In this document: piece after piece, positions 54,640 to 64,000 of the stretch
Layout of the letters: the number at the start of each line of letters is the position of its first letter
How positions within the stretch are numbered: position 1 is the first letter of the stretch
Source of the DNA: Gemmata massiliana
GTDB taxonomy: Bacteria > Planctomycetota > Planctomycetia > Gemmatales > Gemmataceae
Length of the DNA stretch: 64,000 nucleotides
Direction: 5' to 3'
Assembly (NCBI RefSeq): GCF_901538265.1
Contig: NZ_LR593886.1
Span: 7,523,738-7,587,737 of the forward strand
Made by a program: the position numbers and the translations under genes
The notes under the pieces: model-generated
The model's database searches: none
Told to the model about the DNA's origin: nothing
The model's input: only the letters and a program-made list of their open reading frames with translations

Positions 54640-55580
54640 CCGAAGTCGAACCGTACCTGGTGCGCCTCACGACCCGGTTGCTCGGAGGAATCGAGCGCTT
54701 GCCCGCGGACCAGCGCGAGCGGAACACCACGTACCTGCTCGAAGCCCAGAACCCGGACGGCGGGTTCTCCGGGCGCGAGGGCGGGTCCGATCTTTATTAC
54801 ACCGGGTTCGCGCTGCGCTCGCTGGCGGTACTCCAAGCACTAAACGAAGACGTCTGCAACAAGGCCGCAAACTTCCTCCGCACGAAGATGACCGGCAGCG
54901 CGGGCGTGGTGGACTTCTTCTCGCTCGTCGTGAGTTGCTACCTGGTCCCGTTGGGCGGTGGTCCCGATGTACTGGCGGACGCCCCGACCGACTGGCCCGA
55001 GCGCGTCGCGGCCACGCTCGAAACGTTCCGCACCCCGGACGGCGGGTACGGTAAAACGCCCGGCGCGCTGTACGGCAGCACTTACACCAGTTTCCTCGTC
55101 ACACTCTGTTTGCAACTCCTCGGACGTTCTTCCCCGGATGCGGAGAAGCTGGCCGCGTTCGTGAAATCGCGCCGACGCGACGACGGTGGGTACGTGGAGA
55201 TTTCCGCGATGAAGCGGAGCGGTACGAATCCCACCGCCGCGGGCGTGGGGCTGCTCCAGATCCTCGGTGCACTCGACGACACGGCCCGCACCGGCACCGC
55301 GACGTTCCTGGCCGCGCTGCCGTCGCCGTTCGAGGGCGGGCTGCGAGCGAACGACCGTATCCCGGCAGCGGACCTGCTCTCAACGTTCACCGGGAGCTGG
55401 ACGCTGGACCAACTCGGACACGCGAACAAGCTCGACTGGGACGCGATCCAGCGCTACGCCGAAGAGTGCGAGCGACCCATCGGCGGGTTCCGCGGCGGAC
55501 TGTGGGACGAACACACCGACGTGGAGTACACGTTCTACGGCCTCGGCACGCTCGCGCTCGCGGCCCTCATGCTGGAGTGA
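54636..55580 (+). CDS. Prenyltransferase beta-subunit/squalene cyclase-fold protein with altered zinc site
   Basis: 314 residues from a GTG at 54636. Repeated motifs of the alpha-alpha barrel (PDGGFSG near 40-46, TPDGGYGK near 133-140, DDGGYVE near 182-188, GGFRGG near 283-288). By eye it aligns with Rab geranylgeranyltransferase beta: the DxC zinc pair becomes D246-L-L248, and the zinc His becomes Y298 in DVEYTFYGLG. So two of three zinc ligands are missing. It therefore is probably not a zinc protein prenyltransferase; a structural or isoprenoid-related role is possible. Confidence 0.85.
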   Translation: MTEVEPYLVRLTTRLLGGIERLPADQRERNTTYLLEAQNPDGGFSGREGGSDLYYTGFALRSLAVLQALNEDVCNKAANFLRTKMTGSAGVVDFFSLVVSCYLVPLGGGPDVLADAPTDWPERVAATLETFRTPDGGYGKTPGALYGSTYTSFLVTLCLQLLGRSSPDAEKLAAFVKSRRRDDGGYVEISAMKRSGTNPTAAGVGLLQILGALDDTARTGTATFLAALPSPFEGGLRANDRIPAADLLSTFTGSWTLDQLGHANKLDWDAIQRYAEECERPIGGFRGGLWDEHTDVEYTFYGLGTLALAALMLE

Positions 55581-55589
55581 ACCTGGGAC

Positions 55590-55801
55590 CGCGGGCGTCT
55601 CGCCCGCATTGTTGGATGTGGAAGTTAGCCAGGGGTTGCGCGTTGCTTCACCCCTGGCTACTCGCTGCCGCCCCTAATCGGGGCTAAAAATCGCTCTCGT
55701 GTCTGATTCGCGTAATCTGCGTGATCCGCGGCTCTGTTCTCTGCCTTCTGAACTCTGTTCTCTGCCTTGATCCGTGTTTTCTGTGTTCATCCGTGGCGGA
55801 T
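55590..55801. repeat. Inverted-repeat element with mixed modules
   Basis: Starts with ACCGCGGGCGTCTCGCCCGC (short hairpin). Then GTTAGCCAGGGGTTGCGCG with GCTTCACCCCTGGCTAC, the inner module also found at 6333-6390, then TCGTGTCTGATTCGCG words of the GATCCGCG family. The element ends with TTTTCTGTGTTCATCCGTGGCG, as at 6455-6477. It lies 10 bases from the prenyltransferase-fold stop and 21 from the aldo/keto reductase stop. Confidence 0.8.
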
Positions 55802-55821
55802 TTCGGCTTTCCTTCGCCCCT

Positions 55822-56856
<1,035 letters not shown>

Positions 56857-56926
56857 CGCATCCTCGACGTGCAGTGAATTCGGGCGACACTCTGCACGCC
56901 GTTATACTCGAATCCGCACCCGAAGC

Positions 56927-57625
56927 TTACGCGGCGCCGGATTGTGGCGACTCGCCCAGCGCCTTTCGGAGCGGGCAGTTGTCTGGAACGGGTTCACCCT
57001 TGCGATAGCGGTCGAGTAGTTCCTGCGACCGGCGCGCGAGCATGCGCCGAACCTCCCGGCGCTTCCCCTTCACGCGCGGAATAGTCATGGAGTCGTAAGC
57101 GGTGGTCTGGTGCCGCATCCACGCGATGACGGCGGCCTCGGCGCGCTGTTCGACCGGGATGCGTTTGGTGCGCGCGACGGTTCCGCTCCCCACGGGCGTG
57201 GCGTGGTCGGCCACCGCACGCGCGAGTCGGTCCGCAAGTTCGGCGTGCTGTGCCGAGAAGCGTAAAAACGCGCGAACCGCGAGCCAGAACTCCTCGACGT
57301 ACTCGGTTTGGGCCTTTTCGCGCCGCCCGGCGTCGGCCTTCTTGCGGCGCGCGTAAGATTCCGTGGAACGCTCAGCTTCGAGTTCGGCCTTCAGCGCCTC
57401 AACGGTCGTGGCGGGCGCCCAGACGCCGCGCGAGAACACCTTCCGTCCCCGCTTCTCCGCGACGGACCAGCTCTCGCCCGCGGCACGAATTCGGCGCGTG
57501 AGTCCGGCATCGCCTGGGGGCACGAGTACCCAGCCTTCGGGGACCGTGTGAACCTTGCCACCAGGCGCCCGCACCGAGTTCGGGGTCGGACCGGGCATGA
57601 ACGTGGGAGTGTTTTCAGTGCGCAT
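56927..57625 (-). CDS. DUF2293 domain protein
   Basis: 232 residues from ATG 57625. The N-terminal half (HTVPEGWVLVPPGDAGLTRRIRAAGESWSV) and a basic, helical middle lead to the DUF2293 C-terminal motif AVIAWMRHQTTAYDSMTIPRVKGKRREVRRMLARRS near 165-205, a charged region proposed to bind nucleic acid. Frame is open to 57733, but the extra residues look non-conserved. Function unknown. Confidence 0.82.
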   Translation of the reverse strand: MRTENTPTFMPGPTPNSVRAPGGKVHTVPEGWVLVPPGDAGLTRRIRAAGESWSVAEKRGRKVFSRGVWAPATTVEALKAELEAERSTESYARRKKADAGRREKAQTEYVEEFWLAVRAFLRFSAQHAELADRLARAVADHATPVGSGTVARTKRIPVEQRAEAAVIAWMRHQTTAYDSMTIPRVKGKRREVRRMLARRSQELLDRYRKGEPVPDNCPLRKALGESPQSGAA

Positions 57626-57697
57626 TGGGGCAATATCGGCCGAACGGCGACGGGGCTTCAGTGGTTCGTTTGCGGCGCGAGTTAAATGCTCTTGTTC

Positions 57698-57753
57698 GTG
57701 GCACAGGCCAGAGGCCTGTGGGAACACTCTCACAGGCCTCTGGCCTGTGCCAC
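57698..57753. repeat. Perfect 23-bp inverted repeat
   Basis: Arms 57698-57720 and 57731-57753 are exact complements (GTGGCACAGGCCAGAGGCC...), with a 10-base loop. GGCCAGAGGCC within each arm is itself palindromic, giving a hairpin-within-hairpin form. It lies between the DUF2293 start and the ATPase stop, and no other copy was noticed in the window. Confidence 0.88.
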
Positions 57754-57818
57754 CAAACCAAAAACCAAACTCATCAATTCAACAATGCACAGTAAGCCCC
57801 GAAAACATTACCAAATCG

Positions 57819-60227
57819 CTACAGTTTGACAGCTCGTAACCGGAGCGCGTTCGCGATCACGGACACGGAACTCAGGCTCATCGCGGCGGCCGCAATCATC
57901 GGGTTCAGGAGCAGTCCGAAGACCGGGTACAGAACGCCGGCCGCGACCGGGACGCCGAGCAGGTTGTAAGCGAACGCGAACATCAGGTTTTGCCGGATGT
58001 TCTGCATCATGGCCGCACTCAGGGTTCGCGCCTTCGCGATGCCCCGCAGGTCGCCTTTCACCAGCGTCACCCCGGCCGATTCCATTGCCACATCGGTGCC
58101 GGTGCCCATCGCGATGCCCACGTCCGCGGTCGCCAGGGCTGGGGCGTCATTCACTCCGTCGCCAGCCATCGCGACCACGCGCCCCTCGGCGCGGAGCCGG
58201 CGAACTGCTTCGACTTTCTGCTCCGGGAGAACATCGGCAATCACCTCATCGATCCCGAGCTTCTTCGCGACCGCGTCGGCGGTGGTGCGGTTGTCCCCGG
58301 TTAGCATGACCACCCGAACGCCCGCTGCGTGCAGGGCCTTCACCGCATCAGGCGTTGTGGCTTTGATGGGATCGGCCACGCCAATGGCACCGGCCACCTG
58401 GCCATCCACCGCGACGAATACGACCGTCTGCCCGTCGCGGCGCAGATCCTCGGCCCGCGTCGCGAAGCTGCCCAGATCGCGAATCCCTTCGGCGTCCATC
58501 ATGGCCGGGTTACCGAGCGCGACGCGACGATCGGCAACGCGACCCCGCACGCCCTTCCCGGCCACCGACTCAAAACCCTCGACTGCGGCCGGCGTGACGA
58601 CGCGGTCTTGTGCGCCCTTCAGGATCGCTGCGGCGAGCGGGTGCTCGCTCCCACGTTCCAGCCCGGCCGCGAGCCGCAAAAGTTCAATTTCCGTGAACTC
58701 GCGCGCGGGGAGCAACGTGACCAGCCGCGGTTTGCCTTCGGTGAGAGTGCCGGTCTTGTCCACGACCACCGTGTCCACCTTCTCCATGCGTTCCAGAACA
58801 TCGGCCGAACGGATCAGCACGCCGGCCGAAGCCCCGCGCCCGACACCGACCGTGACCGACATCGGAGCAGCCAGCCCGAGTGCGCACGGGCACGCGATGA
58901 TGAGCACCGCGACGGCGTTCACGAGGGCGTAAGTCAGGGCCGGTTGCGGACCGAACAGTGCCCACACCGCGAACGTGACGACCGCGCACCCGACGACTGC
59001 CGGAACGAACCACGCGGCCACGCGGTCGGCGAGTTTCTGCACCGGCGCGCGGCTCCGTTGTGCTTCCCCCACCAAGCGAACGATACGCGCAAGAACGGTT
59101 CCACCGCCCACTTCGGTCGCAGTCATCACGAACGAGCCGGTGGTATTCACGGTGCCGCCGGTCACTGTGTCGCCGGGCTGTTTCGGCACCGGGATCGGCT
59201 CGCCTGTAAGCATCGATTCGTCCACCACGCCCGATCCTTCAGCCACGGTCCCGTCCACGGGAACCTTTTCACCGGGGCGCACGCGCAACCGATCACCGAC
59301 GTGAACGTGGCTGAGCGGAACGTCCTCCTCCGCGCCGTTCGGACCGATGCGCCGAGCGGTGGCCGGCGCGAGAGCCAGGAGCGCGCGAATCGCGGCACCG
59401 GTGCTGCGTCGGGCGCGGAGTTCGAGCACCTGCCCCAGCAACACGAGCGTCACAATGACGGCCGCCGCCTCGAAGTACGTCGGGATCGTACCGTGAGCGT
59501 CGGTGAATTCGGTCGGGAACACGTCCGAAGCCAGCGTCGCAACGGCGCTGTACACCCAGGCCGCGCTGGTGCCCAGCACAATGAGCGTGAACATGTTCGC
59601 GGACCGGTGACGCAGCGCTTGCACCGCACGCACGAAGAACGGCCACCCGGCCCAGAACACGACCGGCGTGGACAGCACGAACCCGATCCAGTTCGCGGCC
59701 CGCATCAGGCCGTGCGGTAAATGCACCCCCGGAACCATCGGGAGCATCGCGAGGACGAACACGGGAAGTGTGAGCACGCCCGCGATCACGAACCACCGGC
59801 GCATGTCGCGCAGTTCCGAGTCGTCCTCTTCGCCCGCTTGCGGGATCATCGGCTCCAGCGCCATCCCGCACTTGGGGCAGGTACCGGGACCGTCGTTCAC
59901 CACCTCGGGGTGCATCGGGCAGGTGTACTTTGCGGTCCCCTTCGGGTCCGTTAGCGCGGGCGAGTGTTGATGCGCGGTCTTCGACCCGCCACAGCACGAA
60001 TGTGCCTCGGGAGCGTGCGTGGAAGTCGTGTACCGGACGGGATCGGCCTCGAACTTCGCGAGGCAGTTCCGGCTGCAAAAGTGGTACGTCGTGCCCGCGT
60101 GGGTGGCGGAACCGGCCGCCGTGGAGGGGTCGACGGTCATTCCGCACACGGGATCGACCGCCGATTCCGCAACGAGCGACAAAGAAAACGAAGGGCGTTT
60201 CTCGCTGTTATGGTCGTGGGGGTTCAT
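57819..60227 (-). CDS. copA: Copper-type P1B ATPase with YHS and CPMHP N-terminus
   Basis: 802 residues. N-terminal YHS domain (DPVCGM near 25-30; CSRNC near 51-55), then a heavy-metal binding segment CPMHPEV (103-109) and CPKCGM (117-122), in place of HMA domains. The P-type core has MLTGEPIPV, the metal-translocation ACPCALGL, phosphorylation motif [17 protein letters not shown] and [12 protein letters not shown]. The CPC motif indicates Cu(I) or Ag(I) export; other metals are not excluded. A MerR regulator lies just upstream and a MerR-type promoter lies between them. Confidence 0.95.
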   Translation of the reverse strand: MNPHDHNSEKRPSFSLSLVAESAVDPVCGMTVDPSTAAGSATHAGTTYHFCSRNCLAKFEADPVRYTTSTHAPEAHSCCGGSKTAHQHSPALTDPKGTAKYTCPMHPEVVNDGPGTCPKCGMALEPMIPQAGEEDDSELRDMRRWFVIAGVLTLPVFVLAMLPMVPGVHLPHGLMRAANWIGFVLSTPVVFWAGWPFFVRAVQALRHRSANMFTLIVLGTSAAWVYSAVATLASDVFPTEFTDAHGTIPTYFEAAAVIVTLVLLGQVLELRARRSTGAAIRALLALAPATARRIGPNGAEEDVPLSHVHVGDRLRVRPGEKVPVDGTVAEGSGVVDESMLTGEPIPVPKQPGDTVTGGTVNTTGSFVMTATEVGGGTVLARIVRLVGEAQRSRAPVQKLADRVAAWFVPAVVGCAVVTFAVWALFGPQPALTYALVNAVAVLIIACPCALGLAAPMSVTVGVGRGASAGVLIRSADVLERMEKVDTVVVDKTGTLTEGKPRLVTLLPAREFTEIELLRLAAGLERGSEHPLAAAILKGAQDRVVTPAAVEGFESVAGKGVRGRVADRRVALGNPAMMDAEGIRDLGSFATRAEDLRRDGQTVVFVAVDGQVAGAIGVADPIKATTPDAVKALHAAGVRVVMLTGDNRTTADAVAKKLGIDEVIADVLPEQKVEAVRRLRAEGRVVAMAGDGVNDAPALATADVGIAMGTGTDVAMESAGVTLVKGDLRGIAKARTLSAAMMQNIRQNLMFAFAYNLLGVPVAAGVLYPVFGLLLNPMIAAAAMSLSSVSVIANALRLRAVKL

Positions 60228-60265
60228 GGCGCGTTACTCCGAACGGATCGTGTCTCACCGTTCAA

Positions 60266-60297
60266 AGTTTACGGCCCGTACCTAAGTACGGAGTCAA
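60266..60297 (-). promoter_or_regulatory. MerR-type promoter/operator for the P1B ATPase
   Basis: On the minus strand: -35 TTGACT (60297-60292), spacer of 20 bases, -10 TAAACT (60271-60266). The spacer contains the perfect dyad CCGTAC-TTAG-GTACGG (60276-60291), as in mer and copper/zinc MerR promoters with over-long spacers. The ATPase start is 38 bases after the -10 and has GGAG (60240-60237) as ribosome site. Confidence 0.85.
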
Positions 60298-60325
60298 GTG
60301 GGCAGCGCGCAAAAAATGAACGATT

Positions 60326-60748
60326 TCACACGGAATCACTTGCCGCGTCTCGCGTTCGGGCGATCGCGGTAATGATCGGGCAACCGCCCGCCGGCCCCGA
60401 TCCGTGGCAAGTCGCGACGAGTTGCGTGAGCGCCTCGCGCATCGCTTCCAGGTCGCGAATTCGCTGATCGATGTCCGCCAACTTCGCCACCGCCTTCGCC
60501 CGCACGTCCTGGCGGTCGGCACCGGGGTCGTCACGCAGCGCGAGCAGTTCCTTGATGTCTTTGAGCTGGAACCCGAGGAGTTGGGCGCGCCGAATGAACT
60601 CGACCCGCTCGACGGTGCCCTCTGGATACTGGCGATACCCAGACGCGCGTCGGGTCGGTTCGGGTAACAGCCCTTCACGCTCGTAGAACCGGAGCGTCTC
60701 TACTCCGACCCCAGCCCGCTTCGCTACCTGTCCGCTCGTGAGTGTCAT
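60326..60748 (-). CDS. MerR-family metal-responsive regulator (CueR/PbrR-like)
   Basis: 140 residues from ATG 60748. Winged helix-turn-helix TSGQVAKRAGVGVETLRFYEREGLL near 4-28 and a dimer helix. The metal loop is C114-HGSGPAGG-C123 followed by PII. The cysteine that ZntR/PbrR/MerR have near 79-82 is absent (Arg79), which fits a Cu(I)-type CueR more than Zn, Pb or Hg regulators. It lies 98 bases upstream of the ATPase and is transcribed in the same direction; its operator is in the gap. Confidence 0.93.
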   Translation of the reverse strand: MTLTSGQVAKRAGVGVETLRFYEREGLLPEPTRRASGYRQYPEGTVERVEFIRRAQLLGFQLKDIKELLALRDDPGADRQDVRAKAVAKLADIDQRIRDLEAMREALTQLVATCHGSGPAGGCPIITAIARTRDAASDSV

Positions 60749-60820
60749 GGCCGTTGCTCCGATGAACACATTTTACGCGCGGACTCGTGCCACGAGGGAG
60801 AGGAGGAGAAGAGTCAGGCA

Positions 60821-61065
60821 GATTGGCCACAAAAAGACAGAGGACAGAGAACAGACGTCAGAAAACAGATCAGAAGACAAGGACAGGAAGCAAACGTGTA
60901 TTGGCTTGAAGCTCATCCGGGGCTTCAAATCGTCCCCTTGTCTGATCTGCGTAATCTGCGTTATCCGCGGCACTGTTTTCTGATCTCCGCGCTCCGTCTT
61001 CTGTTCTCTGCCTTCTGTCCTCTGCTCTCTTCTTTTGTGCCCTTTGTGCCTTTTTGTGGCCAATC
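60821..61065. repeat. Inverted-repeat element (245 bp), GATTGGCCACAAAAAG ends
   Basis: The ends GATTGGCCACAAAAA (60821-60835) and its exact complement (61051-61065) enclose further arms: AGACAGAGGACAGAGAACAG with TTCTGTCCTCTGCTCTC, and words such as GATCTGCG and TTATCCGCGG of the GATCCGCG family, around a GAAGCTCATCCGGGGCTTC hairpin. It lies between the MerR start and the ABC-2 permease stop. Confidence 0.85.
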
Positions 61066-61085
61066 CGTTCTCTGCCTTCTTCGCC

Positions 61086-63869
61086 TCACTTGAACTCGAT
61101 CGGGCGCATGGGCACGAGGAACACGATGTCTTCCGCGCGCACGCCGCCGGGCGCGACGTGGCCGCCCTGGTCGGTCCGGTCGGCCCCGACGCTCCACACC
61201 AGGATCTGACCGGCGCTCACGGTGCGAATCATCGTGTCGTCGGCCGGTCCGCCGCGGAGTTGGGTCGACGAACGGAGTTCTTCTCCGGGGGAAATTCGGT
61301 ACCCGAGCGGGCGCCCGTCGGAGTAGGGGTCGAGGGGGGCCGCACGGAGGTAGCCCCCGGCAACGAGTTCCACGAGCGTCGCGGGCGTAGCCTTTCGGTC
61401 CATCAGGTGCGCGCGGCACGCGAACTTGATGGACCCCACCCGGCGCGTCACCCGGAGGTAGCGCTCGGTCTCGACCACGTCCCCGATCGACCGGTTCCGG
61501 GCGAGGAACAGCCCGGCCCCCGGGCGCCCCACTAAATACAGTGCGTGTTGCAAAGATGGCCCCGGGAACCCCTGCTCGAACCCCAGGCCGATCAACCGGC
61601 GCGTGCGCTCGCGCTCCCACGGTACGGTCCACGCGAAGGAAACCAGGTCCGCTTCCGCCGCGGCCAGTTCGTCGCTCCCGCCCGCCGTGACCAGATGGGG
61701 CACGAGCCACTGGCCCGGTACCCGCATTTGTTCGCGGAGCACGTACCGGTCGGCGAGGTAATGCGGCTCCACGTCCAGGTCGCCGCCCGTGTCGCCCTCT
61801 TCTAACACCCGGATCACCTCCCGGAGCCGCTCGGTGGGTCCGGCGAACCGCTCCAGCCACCGGTCCGCGGCGAGGAGGGCCATGCGCTCGACCTCCAGCC
61901 CGACCACGAGCGCCAGCACCCCGGACCCGTGGCGCAGGTTCCGGACCAGCGCCATAACGGTGCGCAACACGGGCAGGAACTCGCCGGGGTCCCCGGCCAC
62001 CTGGCGCTGGAGCCCCCGGGCCAGCAGCGTTACGGCCATGCGGCGCGCGTTCTCCAAACTCGTCGCGGTCGCCGCCGCGGTGTTGACCAGTTGGGGCGAC
62101 TCGAACACGCCGACCGGCTTGTCCGCCGCGCCCGCGGCCATCGCGGGCCAGGGCGACTCGTCCGCGGTCAAATGCACGTCCAGAAACACGCGATTCAACC
62201 ACGTGTCCAGTTCCGCGTCGTGTGCCGGCCACCCCTGGCGCAGCACGACCTCCAACCGCTCGTCGATTCGCGGGCGCGCGCGCCCCCCGGACTGGCGATC
62301 CGGCTCCGGTGTAATGGCCGCGGCCGTGCGCGCGTACCGTTCGGCCGCGGCACGGAACTCGCGGCCCGCGACGTTCTCATCGAACCCCGGGAGCGAATTC
62401 ACGAACGCGATGTCGGCGGCCCCGCTCGCGTCGTCCGGGACTTCCAACACTCGGTACCCGATACCGACCGCGAACGCGAGCAGCGCCGCGCTGATCCCGC
62501 CCACCAAGCGCACCAGCGGCCCGTGCTGGATGCCCCGGTCCGTCGTCCAGGACCGGAGAATCAGTCGCGCGGTAACGAGAAGCGCGACCGCCGGCAGCCA
62601 CACCTGCCAGTGCAGCACACCGCCCGCCAGCAGCGACGGCCCCCACAGGGCCGACAGGCACCCGCCGACCATCAGCGCGACCCCGCACGCGACGACCAGT
62701 TTGCGGAACAACAGCCCGCACAAGTGCCCGGTCGCGAACCCGTACACGGCCGGGAGCAGGAGGTACTTCCACGCCTGCGATCCGAGTTCGTCGAACAGAC
62801 GTTCGTGGAAGATGACGGCGAACGGCCCGCGCCCGTGGCCGAACCGCGCGTGCGATTCAAACTGCGTGCGAACCACGGACGGGAGGGCCACCAGGAACAG
62901 CAACCAGAGGACCAGGAGCAGGTGCAGCACCATCTTCACGCGCCACACGCGCCCGAGCGGGAGCCGCCCCTCGGCCCAGAACGGGGCGATCCGGTGCGCC
63001 TGCTCGTCACCGAACGCGGTCACCCCGGCCAGCACCCCGGCGATGAGTGCCACGGGCGGCCAAACGAACACGGCCCGAACTTCGGGCATCAGGAACATGA
63101 ACCCGAACGCGAGCGCGAACGCCGACAGAACCGGGGCGACCACCCGGAGCTGCCGCACGCACAGCCACACGAGCGCGCGGGCGGCCGAGACGGAGTGCCC
63201 GCGCCGCGCCGCCCGGGCGCGGTCGGGCGCGGTGAACGCCCAGCCCGACACCACTAGCGGCGTCAGCAGCATGAGCACCTCGAACACCACCCAGCCGATC
63301 GGCCGCGGGAAGTTCGATCCCCGCGGCGCGAACGCGAGGCAGATCGGCACGAGGAACACGAACGTCGCGATCGTCGCGGCCGGGATCGCGATTCCGACCG
63401 AACCGAGCGTGGTCCGCGCCAGCGTGGACCCGAGCGCCCCCCACACGAACGCCAGCAGCCCGTACATCACGAGCCGCCCGGCGAACGAAAAATCGGCTAA
63501 CCCCAGCACTGTTGCGAGGACCAGAACCACGCAGGTCTGAACCAGCGCCAGGGCGAACCCGGCCACGAGTTTCGTCCGCCACAGCGCCCACCGCGCGGCC
63601 GGGAGCACCTCCAGGAACGTCATCGTCCCCGCCTCGCGCTCGGCCGCGAACAGCGCACCGCCGCAAACCATCCCCGACGTCACCACGAGCATGAGTGTGG
63701 CCAACCGACCTAGACCGAGCGACCGAATCACGTCGAGCGCGGACGCCCCCGACGACGGCGGATCACCCAACTGTGCGGCCCCGACGAGCAGCCCACCACC
63801 CAACACGATCAGCGTGAGGCCGATCACCCACTGCTCGCGGAACTCCTTCCACACGATGGCGCGGATCAT
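61086..63869 (-). CDS. ABC-2 type transporter permease with large soluble C-terminus
   Basis: 927 residues. The first half has about 12 hydrophobic helices. The start MIRAIVWKEFREQWVIGLTL and FAAEREAGTMTFLEVLPAARWALWRTKLVAG near 80-110 are ABC-2 permease signatures. The second half (about 500-927) is a mainly soluble, probably extracytoplasmic domain without motifs that I know. The ATPase partner would be upstream, beyond the window. A short partial gene (63953-64000) may be part of the same cluster. Confidence 0.85.
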   Translation of the reverse strand: MIRAIVWKEFREQWVIGLTLIVLGGGLLVGAAQLGDPPSSGASALDVIRSLGLGRLATLMLVVTSGMVCGGALFAAEREAGTMTFLEVLPAARWALWRTKLVAGFALALVQTCVVLVLATVLGLADFSFAGRLVMYGLLAFVWGALGSTLARTTLGSVGIAIPAATIATFVFLVPICLAFAPRGSNFPRPIGWVVFEVLMLLTPLVVSGWAFTAPDRARAARRGHSVSAARALVWLCVRQLRVVAPVLSAFALAFGFMFLMPEVRAVFVWPPVALIAGVLAGVTAFGDEQAHRIAPFWAEGRLPLGRVWRVKMVLHLLLVLWLLFLVALPSVVRTQFESHARFGHGRGPFAVIFHERLFDELGSQAWKYLLLPAVYGFATGHLCGLLFRKLVVACGVALMVGGCLSALWGPSLLAGGVLHWQVWLPAVALLVTARLILRSWTTDRGIQHGPLVRLVGGISAALLAFAVGIGYRVLEVPDDASGAADIAFVNSLPGFDENVAGREFRAAAERYARTAAAITPEPDRQSGGRARPRIDERLEVVLRQGWPAHDAELDTWLNRVFLDVHLTADESPWPAMAAGAADKPVGVFESPQLVNTAAATATSLENARRMAVTLLARGLQRQVAGDPGEFLPVLRTVMALVRNLRHGSGVLALVVGLEVERMALLAADRWLERFAGPTERLREVIRVLEEGDTGGDLDVEPHYLADRYVLREQMRVPGQWLVPHLVTAGGSDELAAAEADLVSFAWTVPWERERTRRLIGLGFEQGFPGPSLQHALYLVGRPGAGLFLARNRSIGDVVETERYLRVTRRVGSIKFACRAHLMDRKATPATLVELVAGGYLRAAPLDPYSDGRPLGYRISPGEELRSSTQLRGGPADDTMIRTVSAGQILVWSVGADRTDQGGHVAPGGVRAEDIVFLVPMRPIEFK

Positions 63870-63952
63870 GGGTACTCACTTCGCGGGAAGGGGCCGGTTC
63901 TAACCCGAGTTCGCCCGAGAGCGGGCAGAAAAGTGTCTGACAATTTGTTGCG

Positions 63953-64000
63953 CTATTCGACCTTCCGGACCATCGGGATCACACCATTGTCGCTCGGGGT
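63953..64000 (-). CDS. C-terminal end of an upstream gene (partial)
   Basis: The minus strand reads TPSDNGVIPMVRKVE then TAG at 63955-63953, with the frame open to the window edge. Too short to identify. The hydrophobic/basic ending and 83-base gap to the permease fit another gene of the same unit. Confidence 0.45.
   Translation of the reverse strand, partial: TPSDNGVIPMVRKVE

Noticed and set aside
57819-60748. A mercury-resistance operon reading of the MerR and ATPase pair
   Set aside because: No MerT, MerP or MerA is present, the third mercury-binding cysteine of MerR is missing, and the target gene is a CPC-type ATPase.

Overview
This window looks like chromosomal DNA from a high-GC planctomycete close to Gemmata (family Gemmataceae). 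The evidence is the gene content: DUF1501 and DUF1549/DUF1553 proteins, a planctomycete-type cytochrome c protein (PSCyt1), a PVC-type haem-binding dehydrogenase, several DUF1559 pseudopilin-like proteins, a TIGR03067-like protein, and a small paralogous family beginning MTExEW that I associate with Gemmata. I see no rRNA, tRNA, CRISPR array, prophage or complete insertion sequence. About 57 protein genes are supported, mostly chromosomal housekeeping and lineage-specific genes.

Layout. 1-5.1 kb: end of a DUF1501 gene, a CobW-type GTPase, a HemX/CcsA-like membrane protein translationally coupled to hemA, and a Uma2-type nuclease. 5.1-11.9 kb: an unknown internally duplicated protein, a LipM-like octanoyltransferase, an SPFH protein, a hydrolase, a ribbon-helix-helix protein, a flavin monooxygenase and a PARG-like hydrolase. 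12-18.8 kb (minus strand): two DUF1559 genes, then DUF1549/DUF1553, DUF1501 and EF-hand genes in a row. 19-24.7 kb: a frameshifted zinc-ribbon membrane protein, a 30-residue ORF with its own terminator, a ceramidase-like protein, small enzymes and surE. 24.7-25.5 kb: a non-coding stretch rich in hairpins. 25.5-33.7 kb: two tandem MTExEW paralogues, comEC, aroB coupled to a GT87-like gene, and inositol-3-phosphate synthase. 34-42 kb: a WxPGxW-repeat protein, a PhyH dioxygenase divergent from the large PVC dehydrogenase, and gamma-glutamyltransferase. 42-49.6 kb (minus): the third MTExEW paralogue, two tandem secreted DUF1559-like genes, glgB and a DUF4129 protein. 49.8-55.6 kb (plus): a PSCyt1/DUF1549/DUF1553 protein, then an overlapping trio of GT4 glycosyltransferase, thioesterase and prenyltransferase-fold protein. 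55.8-64 kb (minus): aldo/keto reductase, DUF2293, a MerR regulator with a copper-type P1B ATPase behind a textbook MerR promoter, and an ABC-2 permease.

The most distinctive non-genic feature is a set of interspersed palindromic elements. They include a roughly 120-bp hairpin-spacer-hairpin element present in both orientations, nested inverted repeats of 100-245 bp with recurring modules, and a perfect 39-bp palindrome. All lie between genes, often within 10-20 bases of a stop codon. The best candidates for something not yet described are the GT4-thioesterase-prenyltransferase trio (whose prenyltransferase fold has lost two of three zinc ligands), the orphan hairpin region at 24.7-25.5 kb, the 30-residue ORF, and the palindromic element families.
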